Source: Phytophthora quininea
Lineage: Eukaryota; Oomycota; Peronosporomycetes; Peronosporales; Peronosporaceae
Reading direction: 5' to 3'
Assembly: GCA_011947345.1 (NCBI GenBank)
Contig: JAAVTG010000620.1
Location: 620,001 to 684,000, forward strand
DNA: 64,000 nt
The notes under the pieces are model-generated. The model worked only from the letters and a program-made list of their open reading frames with translations, ran no database searches and was not told the origin of the DNA. This document shows positions 22,354-31,976 of the stretch, one piece after another (position 1 is the first letter of the stretch; the number at the start of each line of letters is the position of its first letter). A program made the position numbers and the translations under genes.

Positions 22354-23557
22354 ATGCTGTGGGTGGACAAGTACCGACCGACGTCGCTGGAGGCGCTGGA
22401 CTTCCACCCGGAGGTGACCAAGCGCCTGCGTAACCTGTCCCAGTCGTCGGACCTGCCGCACCTGCTAGTGTACGGTCCCTCGGGCGCCGGCAAGAAGACG
22501 CGCATCATGGCTCTGCTGCGCGCGCTGTACGGGGACGGCGCCCTCAAGGTCCGGCTGGAGCACAAGAGCTTCAAGGCGCCCAACCGCAGCACAAAGTGGA
22601 GATCACGACGGTGGCCAGCAACTTCCACATCGAGATGAACCCGTCGGACGTGGGCACCAGCGACCGCCTCGTGGTGCAGGAGGTGCTCAAGGAGATCGCG
22701 CAGTACCACCTGGCCGACACTAACGCCCAGCGGCCCTTCAAGGTGGTGCTGCTCATGGAGGTGGACCGGCTCAGCAAAGGGGCGCAGCACGCGCTGCGTC
22801 GCACCATGGAAAAGTACACGGCCACGTGCAGACTGGTGCTGTGCTGCAACAACCCGTCCAAGGTCATCGACCCGCTGCGCAGTCGCTGCCTGGGAGTGCG
22901 AGTAGGCGCTCCCTCGACCGACGAAGTCTGCAACATTCTGCAGGGAGTCTGCACTAAGGAAGGACTCACGTACTGTGCCCCACTGGGCGAGCAGATCGCC
23001 ACCAAGAGCGAGCGCAACCTGAGGCGCGCGCTGCTCATGCTCGAGACTTGTCGAGTGCAACAGTACGAAGCAGTGCCAACACAACCGAGGAAAAATCTTT
23101 CCACTTGCTGACGATTGTGCTGTGTTGCTGTGAGCAGCTATCCGTTCTCGCCCGACCAGCAGATCCAGCTGCCGGCGTGGGAGGACTACATTTGCAGTCT
23201 GGCCAAGGTGGTGCTGCAGGAGCAGTCGCCCGCAGGGTACGTGACTACTGCAGTTTGGCTGTAGACGGAGTGCAATTCTTCTGATCGCGGTGCTGTCCTG
23301 CTGACAGTCTGCTGAAGGCGCGCGAGATGATTTACGAGCTCATTTCCAACTGCGTGCCGTCCGAAGTGATCCTGAAAGTGCTCTGCCGCGAGCTCATGAG
23401 CCGCCTGGACGATGACCTCAAGCACGAGCTGGTGCAGTGGGCCTCGTACTACGAGCACCGCATGCAGCGCGGCTCCAAGGATATTTTCCACTTCGAGGCC
23501 TTCCTGGCCAAGTTCATGACGCTCTACAAGAAGTTCCTGCTGGACCTGTACATGTAG
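22354..23557 (+). CDS. RFC3: Replication factor C subunit 3
   Basis: The protein is the RFC3 subunit (yeast Rfc5, human RFC3) of the AAA+ clamp loader that opens PCNA at primer-template junctions in the nucleus. The start MLWVDKYRPTSLEALDFHPE is standard for the family. Walker A is GPSGAGKKTR; the Walker B region is VVLLMEVDRLSKGAQHALRR, the degenerate form typical of this subunit; SRC motif is RSRCLGVRV. The C-terminal collar contains WASYYEHRMQRGSKDIFHFE. Introns are 23063-23137 and 23237-23307. One frame break near 22600 (AAGTGGAG) is cured by one extra G, giving KVEITTVASNFHIEMNPSD as in all orthologues. Because the gene is essential and otherwise conserved, a sequence error is the best explanation. 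The next gene starts 65 bp downstream. Confidence 0.95.
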
Positions 23558-23622
23558 CGCCCATCGAAATGTGATGACACTGTCTTTGAACAACATTACA
23601 CTTGTTATTTGTATTCTACTCC

Positions 23623-24712
23623 ATGTGGCAGGTGGCGGTGGTGACGCGGTTCGAGACGCTGCAGACGTTCCTGACGGGGCCCGAGCGCGAGCATGTCAAG
23701 GTTGCACTGAGCGAGCGGCAAGGAATACATAGTGTCAACGCGGAGGCTGTCAATACGAACGGGAAAGAAGCGCTGAGTCAGGGAAGGGAGGCGGCTGGAG
23801 AATCCGCACACCTCGAGCGGTAAACTCTGGTGACTTGGACTCGGCAATGGCGCAGTGCTAAATAACTCTTGTGCGCTGCTCAGGTGGAAGAAATGGAAGC
23901 TAGAGGGCGCGCAGATCGATCAGCTAACGGCGACGGCTGCTACAGCGGACGATGCGCTCAAGGCGCTGGAGAAAAGTGTCGATAACCTGTGCTTCTTCGC
24001 GCGAGGCAAGCGTGGCGTGCTTTACGCTGGCCAAGTGCGCTCGAGTCATGAGCCAGTGGTGGCAAAGATCGCAGCAGACCCCACCGCTGCCACCTCAGTG
24101 ACGCTAGAAGCACGGTGGCTTCGAGTGACGAACCGCATGGGCATCGGTCCCCGACTGGTGGATGCCGGGCAGGGCTGGTTCCTGTGCGAGCGCTTGGAGG
24201 GCAAAAATATTGTGGAGTTTCTCGGTCAAGACGATGAAGTTACGACGGTCGCCAACGCCATGTGGGTTGTCCGCGAAATGCTGTGCCAGGTACGATAGCC
24301 GCACTAGATAGTACCATCGCGCGAGTTGCTCACTCATGCTTTCCGCAGTGCTTCGCCTTGGACTCGATGGGCGTGAACAAAGAGGAGATGACTCACCCTC
24401 ATCGCCACATTATCGTGCATCGATCTTCGCAGCGATGGAGATGCACTTTCGTCGACTTTGAAAAGTGCGCGGCTACGAAGAAGCCCAAGAATGTCACGCA
24501 GCTTTGTCAGGTAAGGAGATTCCAGTGCGCCGCTGCTTTGAATGCTGACTTTTGTTGCTCGGCAGTTCATGAGCTCCCCGCGAATGGTTGCACTGCTGGC
24601 AAGCAAGGGTATCAAGTGCGACGTGCCCAAGCTGCGGCAATGCACCAAGCGCTACAAGAAAAGCATCTCCGCGCATACGTTTAGCCTCATCATGCGCGTG
24701 TTCGGCTTGTAG
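23623..24712 (+). CDS. COG2112-like predicted Ser/Thr protein kinase
   Basis: Four exons (23623-23819, 23884-24289, 24349-24510, 24566-24712) join in frame through three short introns. The kinase core resembles the archaeal RIO/Bud32-like family COG2112: the glycine loop region GKRGVLYAG, the lysine strand PVVAKIA, the alphaC-like EARWLRVTNRMGIGPRLVD, hinge CERLEG, a catalytic-loop equivalent HPHRHIIVH, and metal-binding DFE in CTFVDFEKC. The ending KPKNVTQLCQFMSSP also fits that family. The first 65 residues before the core are poorly conserved and of low complexity. Substrate and pathway are unknown. All splice sites are canonical and no frame break is seen. Distribution of this family outside archaea should be examined before any claim of transfer. 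Confidence 0.75.
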
Positions 24713-24794
24713 GCCAAACTACCCAGGAGAAGCAAGTAGAGCTCCATCTCACTACCACCGCACTTTCAGATTTGGTGGTATCCATCACACGCCG

Positions 24795-25272
24795 ATGGCA
24801 CGTCGCAACACTCGCTCCTGGCGCAGCTTCCTCCAGAACCTCCTGTCTTGCCCTGAGAACCCGACCCTCTACGACGGCGTGTGCGTCTTCACCCCTCCGG
24901 CCACGTCGAGTACCGCGACGGCTGCTTCCGCCCGTCCTCGCCCTCGTTCCTGGCCGTAGATCCACTGCAGCTGCTGTCCGTCTTCGACCAGCTCACGCGT
25001 CAAGCCATCCAGAACGAGCGCAGCACCGATCAAAACTCCTCTGCACCCACCACCGTCAACATCAGCCCTGCCCTCCGTCTGGGAGACGCTACCCTACAGA
25101 TCGTGTCCGCCACCTTCACGAGCGTCTGCGCCGTTGCCAACGGCAAGTCCCGCGGACTGGTGGCGCAACGGCTTCCCTTCGGTGTGCTGGTCGTGAGCTT
25201 CTCACCCCCGCGACGCTGGAGAGCGCCTTCGCACACGTCGACGCCCGCTGCGCCGTGCTGCGTCGCTCCTAG
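24795..25272 (+). CDS. Conserved-looking small protein of unknown function
   Basis: About 159 residues, starting MARRNTRSWRSFLQNLLSCP. Two one-base shifts are needed, both in C runs: one near 24894 (CACCCCTCC) and one near 25206 (CACCCCCGCG). With them the protein reads through SGHVEYRDGCFRPSSPSF, VDPLQLLSVFDQLTRQAI, LRLGDATLQIVSATFTSVCA and LPFGVLVVSFSPPATLESAF. It is an alternating beta/alpha pattern with no signal peptide and no membrane segment. I do not recognise the family. It lies 82 bp after the kinase and 37 bp before the next gene, so it sits in a very tight tandem array. The alternative frames in this GC-rich stretch are less regular. Confidence 0.55.
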
Positions 25273-25309
25273 CCAACCATTCCAGTCTTACCGCGTTAGC
25301 CAGGGTGCC

Positions 25310-25900
25310 ATGTACTTCTGCGCTGCTTGCAACGTCTACGTGCGCGACTCGACTGCCGCTGAGCATGACCAGACGACCGCCCACCTGCTCTCCAGCTCCA
25401 AGGGCGTCTCCATGAAGAGAGGTGCGTAGGGTGACACTGGTACTGCATTCGTGACGATAGCTGCAAGTGTAGCACGAACTAAACGGTTGCGTTTGCCTGC
25501 AGTGTGGCTGCCCGAGACGAATTGCGGCTATCAGATGCTTAAGTCCATGGGCTGGAAGGAAGACAGAGGACTGGGGCCCACGGAGAGCGGCAAGATCACG
25601 CCGATTGCCACGACCTTCAAGACGGACCGAGCGGGCGTCGGCGTGCAGCCCACAGCCAAGCAGGCGCGCGTCACTCATTTCCCAGCACACGACGAACAGC
25701 AGGCCAGAGAGACACCGGGCGGGTGCAGCGATGCGGAACGGATGCAAGACCGGCTCACACGCAAGCGCAAGCAGCAGCTAGTGCTGCCGTCCAAGGCCCA
25801 GCGGAAACTGCAGAAGAAGACGGAGCAGAAGCGAGATCGAGCTATCGGCAGCGAGCTGTACGCTGATGACTTGGAAGGCTACGAGGAATTTCTTCGGTAG
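25310..25900 (+). CDS. Zinc-finger and G-patch protein
   Basis: Two exons are joined by an intron at 25422-25502 (GTGCGT…CTGCAG). The N-terminus is a single U1-type C2H2 finger (MYFCAACNVYVRDSTAAEHD followed by QTTAHLL). Directly after is a G-patch (NCGYQMLKSMGWKEDRGLGP, then KITPIATTFKTDRAGVG). The C-terminal third is a basic coiled coil (LTRKRKQQLVLPSKAQRKLQ). G-patches activate DEAH-box RNA helicases and U1-type fingers bind RNA or snRNP proteins, so a nuclear role in splicing or ribosome assembly is inferred. The protein is about 170 aa. The stop is only 38 bp from the stop of the convergent hydrolase gene, so the two 3' ends almost certainly overlap as transcripts. Confidence 0.82.
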
Positions 25901-25938
25901 GGATCAGTGTGTCGTCGTCTTGGTCGTGTATTCTCCTA

Positions 25939-27485
25939 CTAAAGCAATTCCCCTTTACAATCTAGATCGCTCCACAAGTGGGGGTTGGAGGTCTCCACAG
26001 CGTTGCTGCATATAGGTGCTAGCACGATCCGCTTCATCAATTCGACTACGTCGGCACGGCAGTTAACATCGTCACCCATGGCAGCAAACACTATTTCTTC
26101 GTGTGTACAGTTGTTGATTTCACAATACGTCGTAGCTTGACCAGCTCTGCGCTAAAAATTCAACGGAAGCGCACGTTATGAGCGAACAAATGAAGTAGAT
26201 CAGCGTGAAGGGGGCTGTCTTACCAATTTGGCTGTGAGCTTCATTGATGAACTTGGAGGAACCACCTGCAATGCAAAAATAAGCTTCTCGTTGAGCCTAG
26301 CGGGGAACGCAAAAGGACAAACCTTATCATCCGCTCCATGCAAAAGGAAAAATGGCGGAAGTGAAAACTCTGTAATAAAAGCGTCGAAAAGTCAACCATG
26401 GATGAAACAATCGCTGGTCAGCAATATGACAAACTTCTGTAGAACTTCCGCTGCTCACCTCGATCCCTTGCCCCTTCGATAAGCGCCGTTGGGCTGTTCT
26501 TCTTGAAGTTGCCCATTCCCAACATCGCAGGCTTCATCGACGAGATTTCGTGCACTCCTGGTAGTATAAGATATAATGGAGGAGTAAATAATGAGCGAGA
26601 ACCACACTACTTGTAACACCCTACGATCTCCGCATACCTTTAAAAGGGCCGACGATACGCTCACTCTCGAAAACGTAGTGGTCCGAGATGTCATACGGTC
26701 CTGCAAGTCCAATGAATCCTCGGACATAGCTCGCAATCTCTTTCTCCTTCGCGACCGTGGGGTCTGTCGAAGCCAGTCGGAAAGCCGAGTTCACAAGTGC
26801 CAGCGCCCCAACGTGGCTGCCAGAGGAGTGTCCGCTCAGAAACAACCTGGTCCTGTCTCCACCAAACGAGTAACAATTTTCCTCGGCCCAAAAGACCTGC
26901 AAGACAGCAGATGCATCCCTACTCAGCCACTCTCCTAAATTCCTACCACCGTCCCACTCGAAACCAAACGACGTACTGCATTCTCAACGTCTTCAACCAT
27001 GTCCATGACCGATCCGCTAGGGAACGTCCTGTAGTTGATGACGACAGTTACAAACCCCTGGGCGGCCAGATACTCCCCACCATGGCGTACTGCCACTTGT
27101 GCCCGAAGGACCAAGCGCCTCCGTGCATGAACACGAGCACGGGCCTGCTAGATGAGCTCTGCTGCCCCACCCCATACACGTCCAGAGTGTTGCGCTCGTG
27201 TGGTCCGTAGCGACAGTTGGCAACACAGTCCCTGGTTGTGCGCAGCAGTCGTTGGCCGATACGAGCAGCTAGTCGAGGCTTCACGAGCGCCAACAGGAAC
27301 TCGGAGCTGGAGATGAGCTGCCCCATGGCAGTGTACTTCAGCAGGCTGCGCACATGCGGAGGGCGGGGCTCCTGCAGCTGCAACAACAAATGCTGCTGGA
27401 CCAGACTGCGACTGGTGGCGCGCATGTACGCCACCACGGCTGCAGCCAGCGCCAGATGCCGCGCTTGGCGCTGCAAGTCGACCAT
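25939..27485 (-). CDS. Isoprenylcysteine methylesterase-like alpha/beta hydrolase
   Basis: Six minus-strand exons are visible: 27485-26977, 26896-26638, 26557-26459, 26369-26323, 26265-26224 and 26151-25939. The fold signature is YGPHERNTLDVYGV, oxyanion loop HGGAW, nucleophile elbow GHSSGSH, acid LLHGADDKVVPPSSS and histidine NCTHEEIVFAAM; the full Ser-Asp-His triad is present. This matches the ICME/carboxylesterase family, which removes methyl groups from prenylated proteins or hydrolyses small esters. A hydrophobic N-terminal stretch (LALAAAVVAYM) could be a membrane anchor. One frame shift near 27079, in the GGGG before AGTATCTGG, is cured by one added G (MVGEYLAAQGFV). Substrate cannot be told from sequence. 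Confidence 0.85.
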
Positions 27486-27856
27486 GATATTTAACTGCTT
27501 GGACCGAAGCTCTCATTGGTCAAAAACGCAATTAACCTTTCATCCACCAGAAGGACAGAAGCGTAGTGCATCTAATGCTTTGACAATGCTTTCGCAGTTC
27601 CTTTTGAAGAGGTAGGCTGCGTAGGCTCTTGACGCTAGTATGAACGAGTTTCACACTGTCCTGTAGTTCAACGGCTCTCATTAAAGAACCTGTCAACACC
27701 TTTTTAGCACCTTCGAGCACCCTCAACACCTTCAATACTTTCCTTGTCACCTAAATTACCAGGAAGCGTTAGTTTTCAAGTGAGCAGAGCACGATTTGCC
27801 GAATGTTTCACGCTTGAGTGAACTAGCGCTATGCAGAATAAGCCGGAACAGACAAT
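27486..27856. other. Intergenic region at the edge of the gene island
   Basis: No gene is supported. A Leu/Val/Lys-rich minus-strand frame at 27532-27750 arises partly from a repeated CACCTTC-like motif at about 27695-27740. This stretch would contain the promoter of the minus-strand hydrolase gene. Confidence 0.3.
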
Positions 27857-28075
27857 GCCACCGTGGGTCGGTCATTTTATTTTGGTGATCATGGCAGGAA
27901 GTTGCGCAACTTTCTAAAGCCGATCTTGGTCCACTCTAACGCAAGTGTGTCACCTCCACAGTCGATAAGTCTCTCGCTGTGCACTACTCTGCAATAGTAT
28001 GCCAATGGTTTGGTCGAACTCGCCTTGAATAACGAGGCAACCGTTCGTCTCGTCCTTCACAAACTCAGCTAGAAG
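27857..28075 (+). repeat. Dispersed gene-like repeat R2, copy 1
   Basis: This sequence recurs inverted at 63674-63860 with few changes. Read on the plus strand it is open except for one TAG: RSFYFGDHGRKLRNFLKPIL, then HSNASVSPPQSISLSLCTTL, a stop, and YANGLVELALNNEATVRLVL. The second copy encodes the same protein and has the same stop. Function is unknown. It may belong to a DNA transposon: the palindrome AAGTTGCGCAACTT within it resembles the edge of the Mutator-like repeats at 29056 and 52670. Confidence 0.5.
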
Positions 28076-28265
28076 CTGTTGCCAACACGAGCATTCATCA
28101 TGTGTCGTTTCTGATGCGACGCTATCGGCAGACCCGCTTAAACCAAAAATTATTAGATTTAGTGCAAAAGTATTGGCAAAGATTTCGATTGCACCGGTCT
28201 TATGAGCAACGAAGTTAGTTTTTACTTGGTCTCTGTTCTATGGCTATCATACTTTCAAACTGACT

Positions 28266-29068
28266 TGCTGTTTGCGAAGGAGAGGATGCACAATCATGTC
28301 ATAAGCGAGACGATGTACACAGCGCTGAATCAATAAGAGGAGCTCATAAGCAACTCGATTCTTGCCATTCCCTCTGGACGTGTTTGGACATACGAACACA
28401 ATCGTGTTTTGGCCACCTCTTGCGTTACTCTGATTACTCATCGGCTCTCAAATGAGTCTGTTTCTCCGGCTGATGTCTTGATTCGCTTGGTGTTTCGGGA
28501 ATTTGCTCCCATTACCAACTCCAAAAACGCGATACATCCTCAATATCGCAAGATCTTATTCGGACTTTGCCCGTCGGATGAGACTTTTGTTTGCGGTCGT
28601 GAGTACAAGTGTACTTTCGAAAAGCATAGCCAAACTCCGCTGGTATTTGACGCTCCGGGTGCTTAATACGTTGTTTTTGTAGTGCGCTGCTGTTTGACAG
28701 TCTCGTCCGGTTCACCGATTTTCCCGATCAAACTTCTCCCAGAACGAGAAAAACTCTGCCCATGTGTCGAAACTCCTTCCTTGCACTGCTTGGCACGACT
28801 AACAGCGGTGCACTCGACGTCGAAACAGCTAGAGACAAACATAAGGTCTAGTCGAAATTCGAAACTAACGCCCAACACTTCTACCTTGCTGTTCAATAGA
28901 TGACTGCGTGGGCTTCACACCTTCGTCCTCGCCGACGTCGCCATATCGATCCGAGCTGTGCATGTGTGGAACTGGTGGAAGGGGAGCGCGAAAATTCTTG
29001 AATGGGAGCCAGATTTAGATACCTGGCTCAGTGGTAAATTATATGTAATAAAAGTTGCGCAGCTTTCA
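28266..29068 (-). pseudogene. FAR1/Mutator-like transposase N-terminal fragment, copy 1
   Basis: The minus strand repeats the sequence found on the plus strand at 52656-53437. One frame contains AEFGYAFRKYTCTHDRKQKS, the pattern of FAR1/WRKY-GCM1 DNA-binding domains at the start of oomycete Mutator-like transposases. It is broken by stops and shifts, and no catalytic domain follows. The outer edge (29056-29068) has AAAATGAAAG and a TGCGCAACTTTTATTA motif shared with copy 2. It is a dead DNA-transposon remnant; the adjacent LTR (29072) marks a later insertion. Confidence 0.5.
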
Positions 29069-29071
29069 TTT

Positions 29072-29352
29072 TCAAAGGTGCTGCGGGGCTGCGTAGCGGT
29101 GCACGTGCACAGAGGAAGACGTAGGACTCACAAGTCGGTGTCTTTGGGCTCTCAGGCTTCGGTTCGATTCTATAACCAAGTACAGTCCCGTAACCAGGAC
29201 TCGCAGAGTCAGTGTCCCTTAAAACAAGGACAACACTAATTAACTGCAAAAACAGAACTGAATCGAATTGTTTATCTGACCTTGCTATAAATGTATAGAC
29301 TAACCTATAAAGCATCACACCCGTATGACTTTCGTGTAACCCCGTTACACCT
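29072..29352 (-). repeat. LTR of the gypsy remnant
   Basis: This LTR is closely related to those at 32599-34485 and 41541-41917 (shared GGGGTTACACGAAAGTCAT start and CCGCTACGCAGCCCCGC end on the minus strand). It is shorter because about 90 bp present in the others after the first 25 bp are missing. Confidence 0.8.
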
Positions 29353-29381
29353 CCCCTCCAGTCAGTGGATAGGAACGGCTC

Positions 29382-30840
29382 TTGTGTATCCACACCACGA
29401 CCGGATCCACAACTGCCTTGTCAAGGTCCTCGTCTCATAGAGATTTCGGCTGGTCGCTTCGCCTCAACGAGGCCGCCGTTAGCTCGACGAGCCTATTCCG
29501 TGCCTGCCTCAAGTGTCAATCAGTTGGAAGCCTTTTTGCCATGCTGGCCTCAGCTCCCCAGCGCTCGTATGGGACCTCAAGCCGGCCCCAGGCCGCTCAC
29601 ACGCTCTCCGTTGCGGAGTTCTTCGCTGCTCACCGCCGGATCTACGGAGATGGCGCCACGCGCAGCCCAACAGGCAGTCGCGGCAGCCAAGCCGGCAGTG
29701 ATGTGACCTCGTACCGAAGTGGAAGCTTGCTGTCCTCACCGTTACGGCGCTCTCCTTCGCCAATACGGCGCGATCACTCCCTCAAGAGGAGAGTGAGGTC
29801 GAGGTCGACTATGACGAGTCGGACGACCAAGGTCGTGCTACGCCAGGGATTGAAAGTCCTGCACCGCGATCTTCATCGCGTGACCCACGCTCACCGTCCG
29901 GTCAACGACCGCCTTTGCGGACGCCGTGTCCGTTCCCGGAAGCCAGCGGAGGAGTGTACAAGGTCTTCGTATTGAACACCTTACACACTCCTCCGCTGCC
30001 TCCTCGCGACGAGGACTACTGCTCCGCCGAGCGTATTGTCACGAACGACCTCGATGAGGCCTAGGATCGCGCTCACGCGAGCCAGATGCCCATGCGCACT
30101 CGTTTTGCTGTGGCATCGCCGTATACGTCGCGTCGCTACTACGACCTTAAGCCACGGAATGCGGCTGAATGGGCCCGAAAATCTTTCTCGCAGCCAGCTA
30201 TACCATTGGGCCTCCGACCCGCACTACTACCGAGTTTGCATCTCTTCAAGCGCTCCATTAGCGCTTCTTTACCATGCAGGAGACATCCGTGGACAAATAT
30301 CGACAACGTCTGCACGCTCAAGCGAGTGGCGGCTCGGTGCCAGTGACGAGGACTCGTCACGTTGCTCTTAAACCTGGAGAGACCGCCCTCAAGTACCACT
30401 CCGTCGTCCATTTTTGGGCCGAGTTCGGCCGCAAGCTTCGGCCGTTTGACAGCTTGCACGCGAGCTTCAGCGAGGGAGACGTTCGCGTTGACCGGGGCCT
30501 CTATTTCGACTTCGCTAAGTTGCGTACGAGGCCTCCTCGCTTACGCTCTGGGTGTGCGACCGGCACGGGTGCGTCCCATTTCGCTCCTGCCTCTCAGGGA
30601 AAGGTGTCGCTGGCTGAACCAGCCCCGGATCAGAGCATGAGCTCTGCTTCTGACCCGGACGCGCCTCGCACTAGTGGCGAGAAGCGCGGCTCGGTCGACG
30701 AGTCGACTGTGAGCCCCCAGGGCGCCCTTGATCAGCCCGATCAAAAGCGTCCACGACGTCAGGACAGTCTTGCCTTAGAGGCACCTCGTATTCCCACGAG
30801 TTCTGGAAGTGAGGGTAACCCCCCTCCACTTCACCAGATA
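29382..30840 (+). CDS. Antisense ORF (aORF) of gypsy family, copy 1
   Basis: The frame runs opposite to the element's own genes. It reads DFGWSLRLNEAAV, then LSVAEFFAAHRRIYGDGA and SDVTSYRSGSLLSS, shifts frame near 29785, continues through an acidic stretch (EVDYDESDDQG) to IVTNDLDEA, and after further breaks gives YRQRLHAQASGGSVP and HASFSEGDVRVDR, ending in RIPTSSGSEG. The same order and residues occur in the second copy at 39883-41505. The predicted protein of about 500 aa is proline-, serine- and acid-rich without a recognised domain. Several stops and shifts show that this copy is decaying. Kept protein similarity between copies argues that it was once a real gene. Confidence 0.5.
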
Positions 30841-31233
30841 CTGGGTTTGACCCTTACGTCAGCGTCCTCCTCGTTGACCACCTGCAGCATGTCCTCAGCC
30901 TTGTCCACCAGCAGTGCGTCCTACAGCGCAGCGCCGTGTTGCTCGCCCTCACGGCGTCCCCCTCGTCGGTCGCCCAGCGCTTGGTTTTGTCCTTGGATTT
31001 GTATGCTTTGAAAGTTTGGCTCAAGGTTAAAATCGACTGCGTGTTGAATACCGTATGCAGTTCTATAGTTTGCGCTTCAGATAGTGCCCGAAGGTTTTGT
31101 CTGCATGTCCGATTGCGCACGGTATGGTCGGGGCATAGGTTCATATTACCACCAATTATTGAGTATCGGTATTATTGATACTTTAGCTATAGAATACAAT
31201 ACATTGAGCGATGACGTAAAGCGAGTATTGGTA

Positions 31234-31976
31234 CTGTAGAACATTTGTGCGTCCGGACAGACGAATGAGCCAATCATATCAATGTAGCCACATGATAAAA
31301 CCTCGCTTTGAGCCATTTGTTCAAGCGGACAGAACTATTTTTGCTCAGAGGCCAGTGCTGTCAGAGAACAAAACCACTGCGCAAGTCGCCATGGCGCGAG
31401 GACGGAAGCGGACGCCAGGCGGTGCTGGCCGTCGTCCAGCAGGATACTCGCGCGACTGTGAGACGTTCAAGAAGAAACTCGACGTAATAAACTTTTTCAA
31501 AGCCAACAGAGACATGCAGTTAACGTTGGACGAATTTTACAGCCATCTTATCCCTTCAAAACGTGATACAAAGAGGAAGCGCGTCTACGAATGGGAGAAG
31601 GATCGAGCTCACATTGAAGCCATGGCTTCTTCCTCGACCACCGCGAGCTTGAAGTCGTACAGGAAGGCTGGGACGGCAACAACGCTGTTAGCGACGGGTG
31701 AGGAAGGGCTGGTGGAGTGGGTGGAGTGGAGAAACTAAAACCTATTGCCCTGCTGACCTCGAGAACAATATTATTGAGCAGCTGGAAAGTCTTCATGTCG
31801 TCGAGGACACTGTCAGCGACTCGGATGACTTTGTGGAGCACCTCATCGCCGGGACTTCAGATGAGCAGTAATGCACTTTAGTACAGATTTGCATGTCTGT
31901 ATAGGACAAAAATGGCTTGAGGTATTACTCGTTTGTATGCAATTCTGCTGTGTCTGCATGCACAAATGTTCTACAG
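31234..31976 (+). mobile_element. Pogo-like deletion derivative
   Basis: It has 17-bp perfect terminal inverted repeats, CTGTAGAACATTTGTGC at 31234-31250 and the complement at 31960-31976. The left flank is TA and the right flank is CA where the uninterrupted R1 copy has TA, consistent with a TA target duplication with one later change. The 743 bp encode only the two ends of a pogo-like transposase, so it is a non-autonomous derivative. Confidence 0.75.
31391..31871 (+). pseudogene. Pogo-like transposase with catalytic core deleted
   Basis: The N-terminal part starts MARGRKRTPGGAGRRPAGYS and has the basic DNA-binding region (KKKLDVINFFKANRDMQLTL, KRVYEWEKDRAHIEAMA, LKSYRKAG). It ends at a stop at 31736-31738. 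In another frame, 31743-31871 encodes an acidic tail (NNIIEQLESLHVVEDTVSDS, DDFVEHLIAGTSDEQ, stop), like the C-termini of pogo-family transposases. The DDD/E core of roughly 250 residues is missing between them, so an internal deletion is inferred. Confidence 0.6.

Larger units (their letters stand above)
29072..30985 (-). mobile_element. Truncated Ty3/gypsy element: 3' LTR plus 3' region
   Basis: In minus orientation this holds the 3' LTR (29072-29352), the following 3' non-coding strand with the antisense ORF, and the end of the chromodomain (about 30840-30800). Everything upstream (gag, protease, reverse transcriptase, integrase) is missing. The layout matches the 3' end of the element at 32599-41917. 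The polypurine-like tract beside the LTR reads GGAGGGGAGG on the minus strand. Confidence 0.75.

Noticed and set aside
22347..23084. 245-codon minus-strand frame opposite RFC3
   Set aside because: It shadows the conserved clamp-loader exon, has no recognisable motif, and crosses the RFC3 intron donor without reason.
25202..25747. 181-codon minus-strand frame opposite the zinc-finger/G-patch gene
   Set aside because: It overlaps two plus-strand genes with recognisable structure and splice sites and shows no family pattern.
30274..31011. Reading the plus-strand frame past 30840 as part of the antisense protein
   Set aside because: Beyond 30840 the sequence is the reverse of the chromodomain and then unrelated DNA; similarity to the second copy's antisense frame stops at GSEGN.
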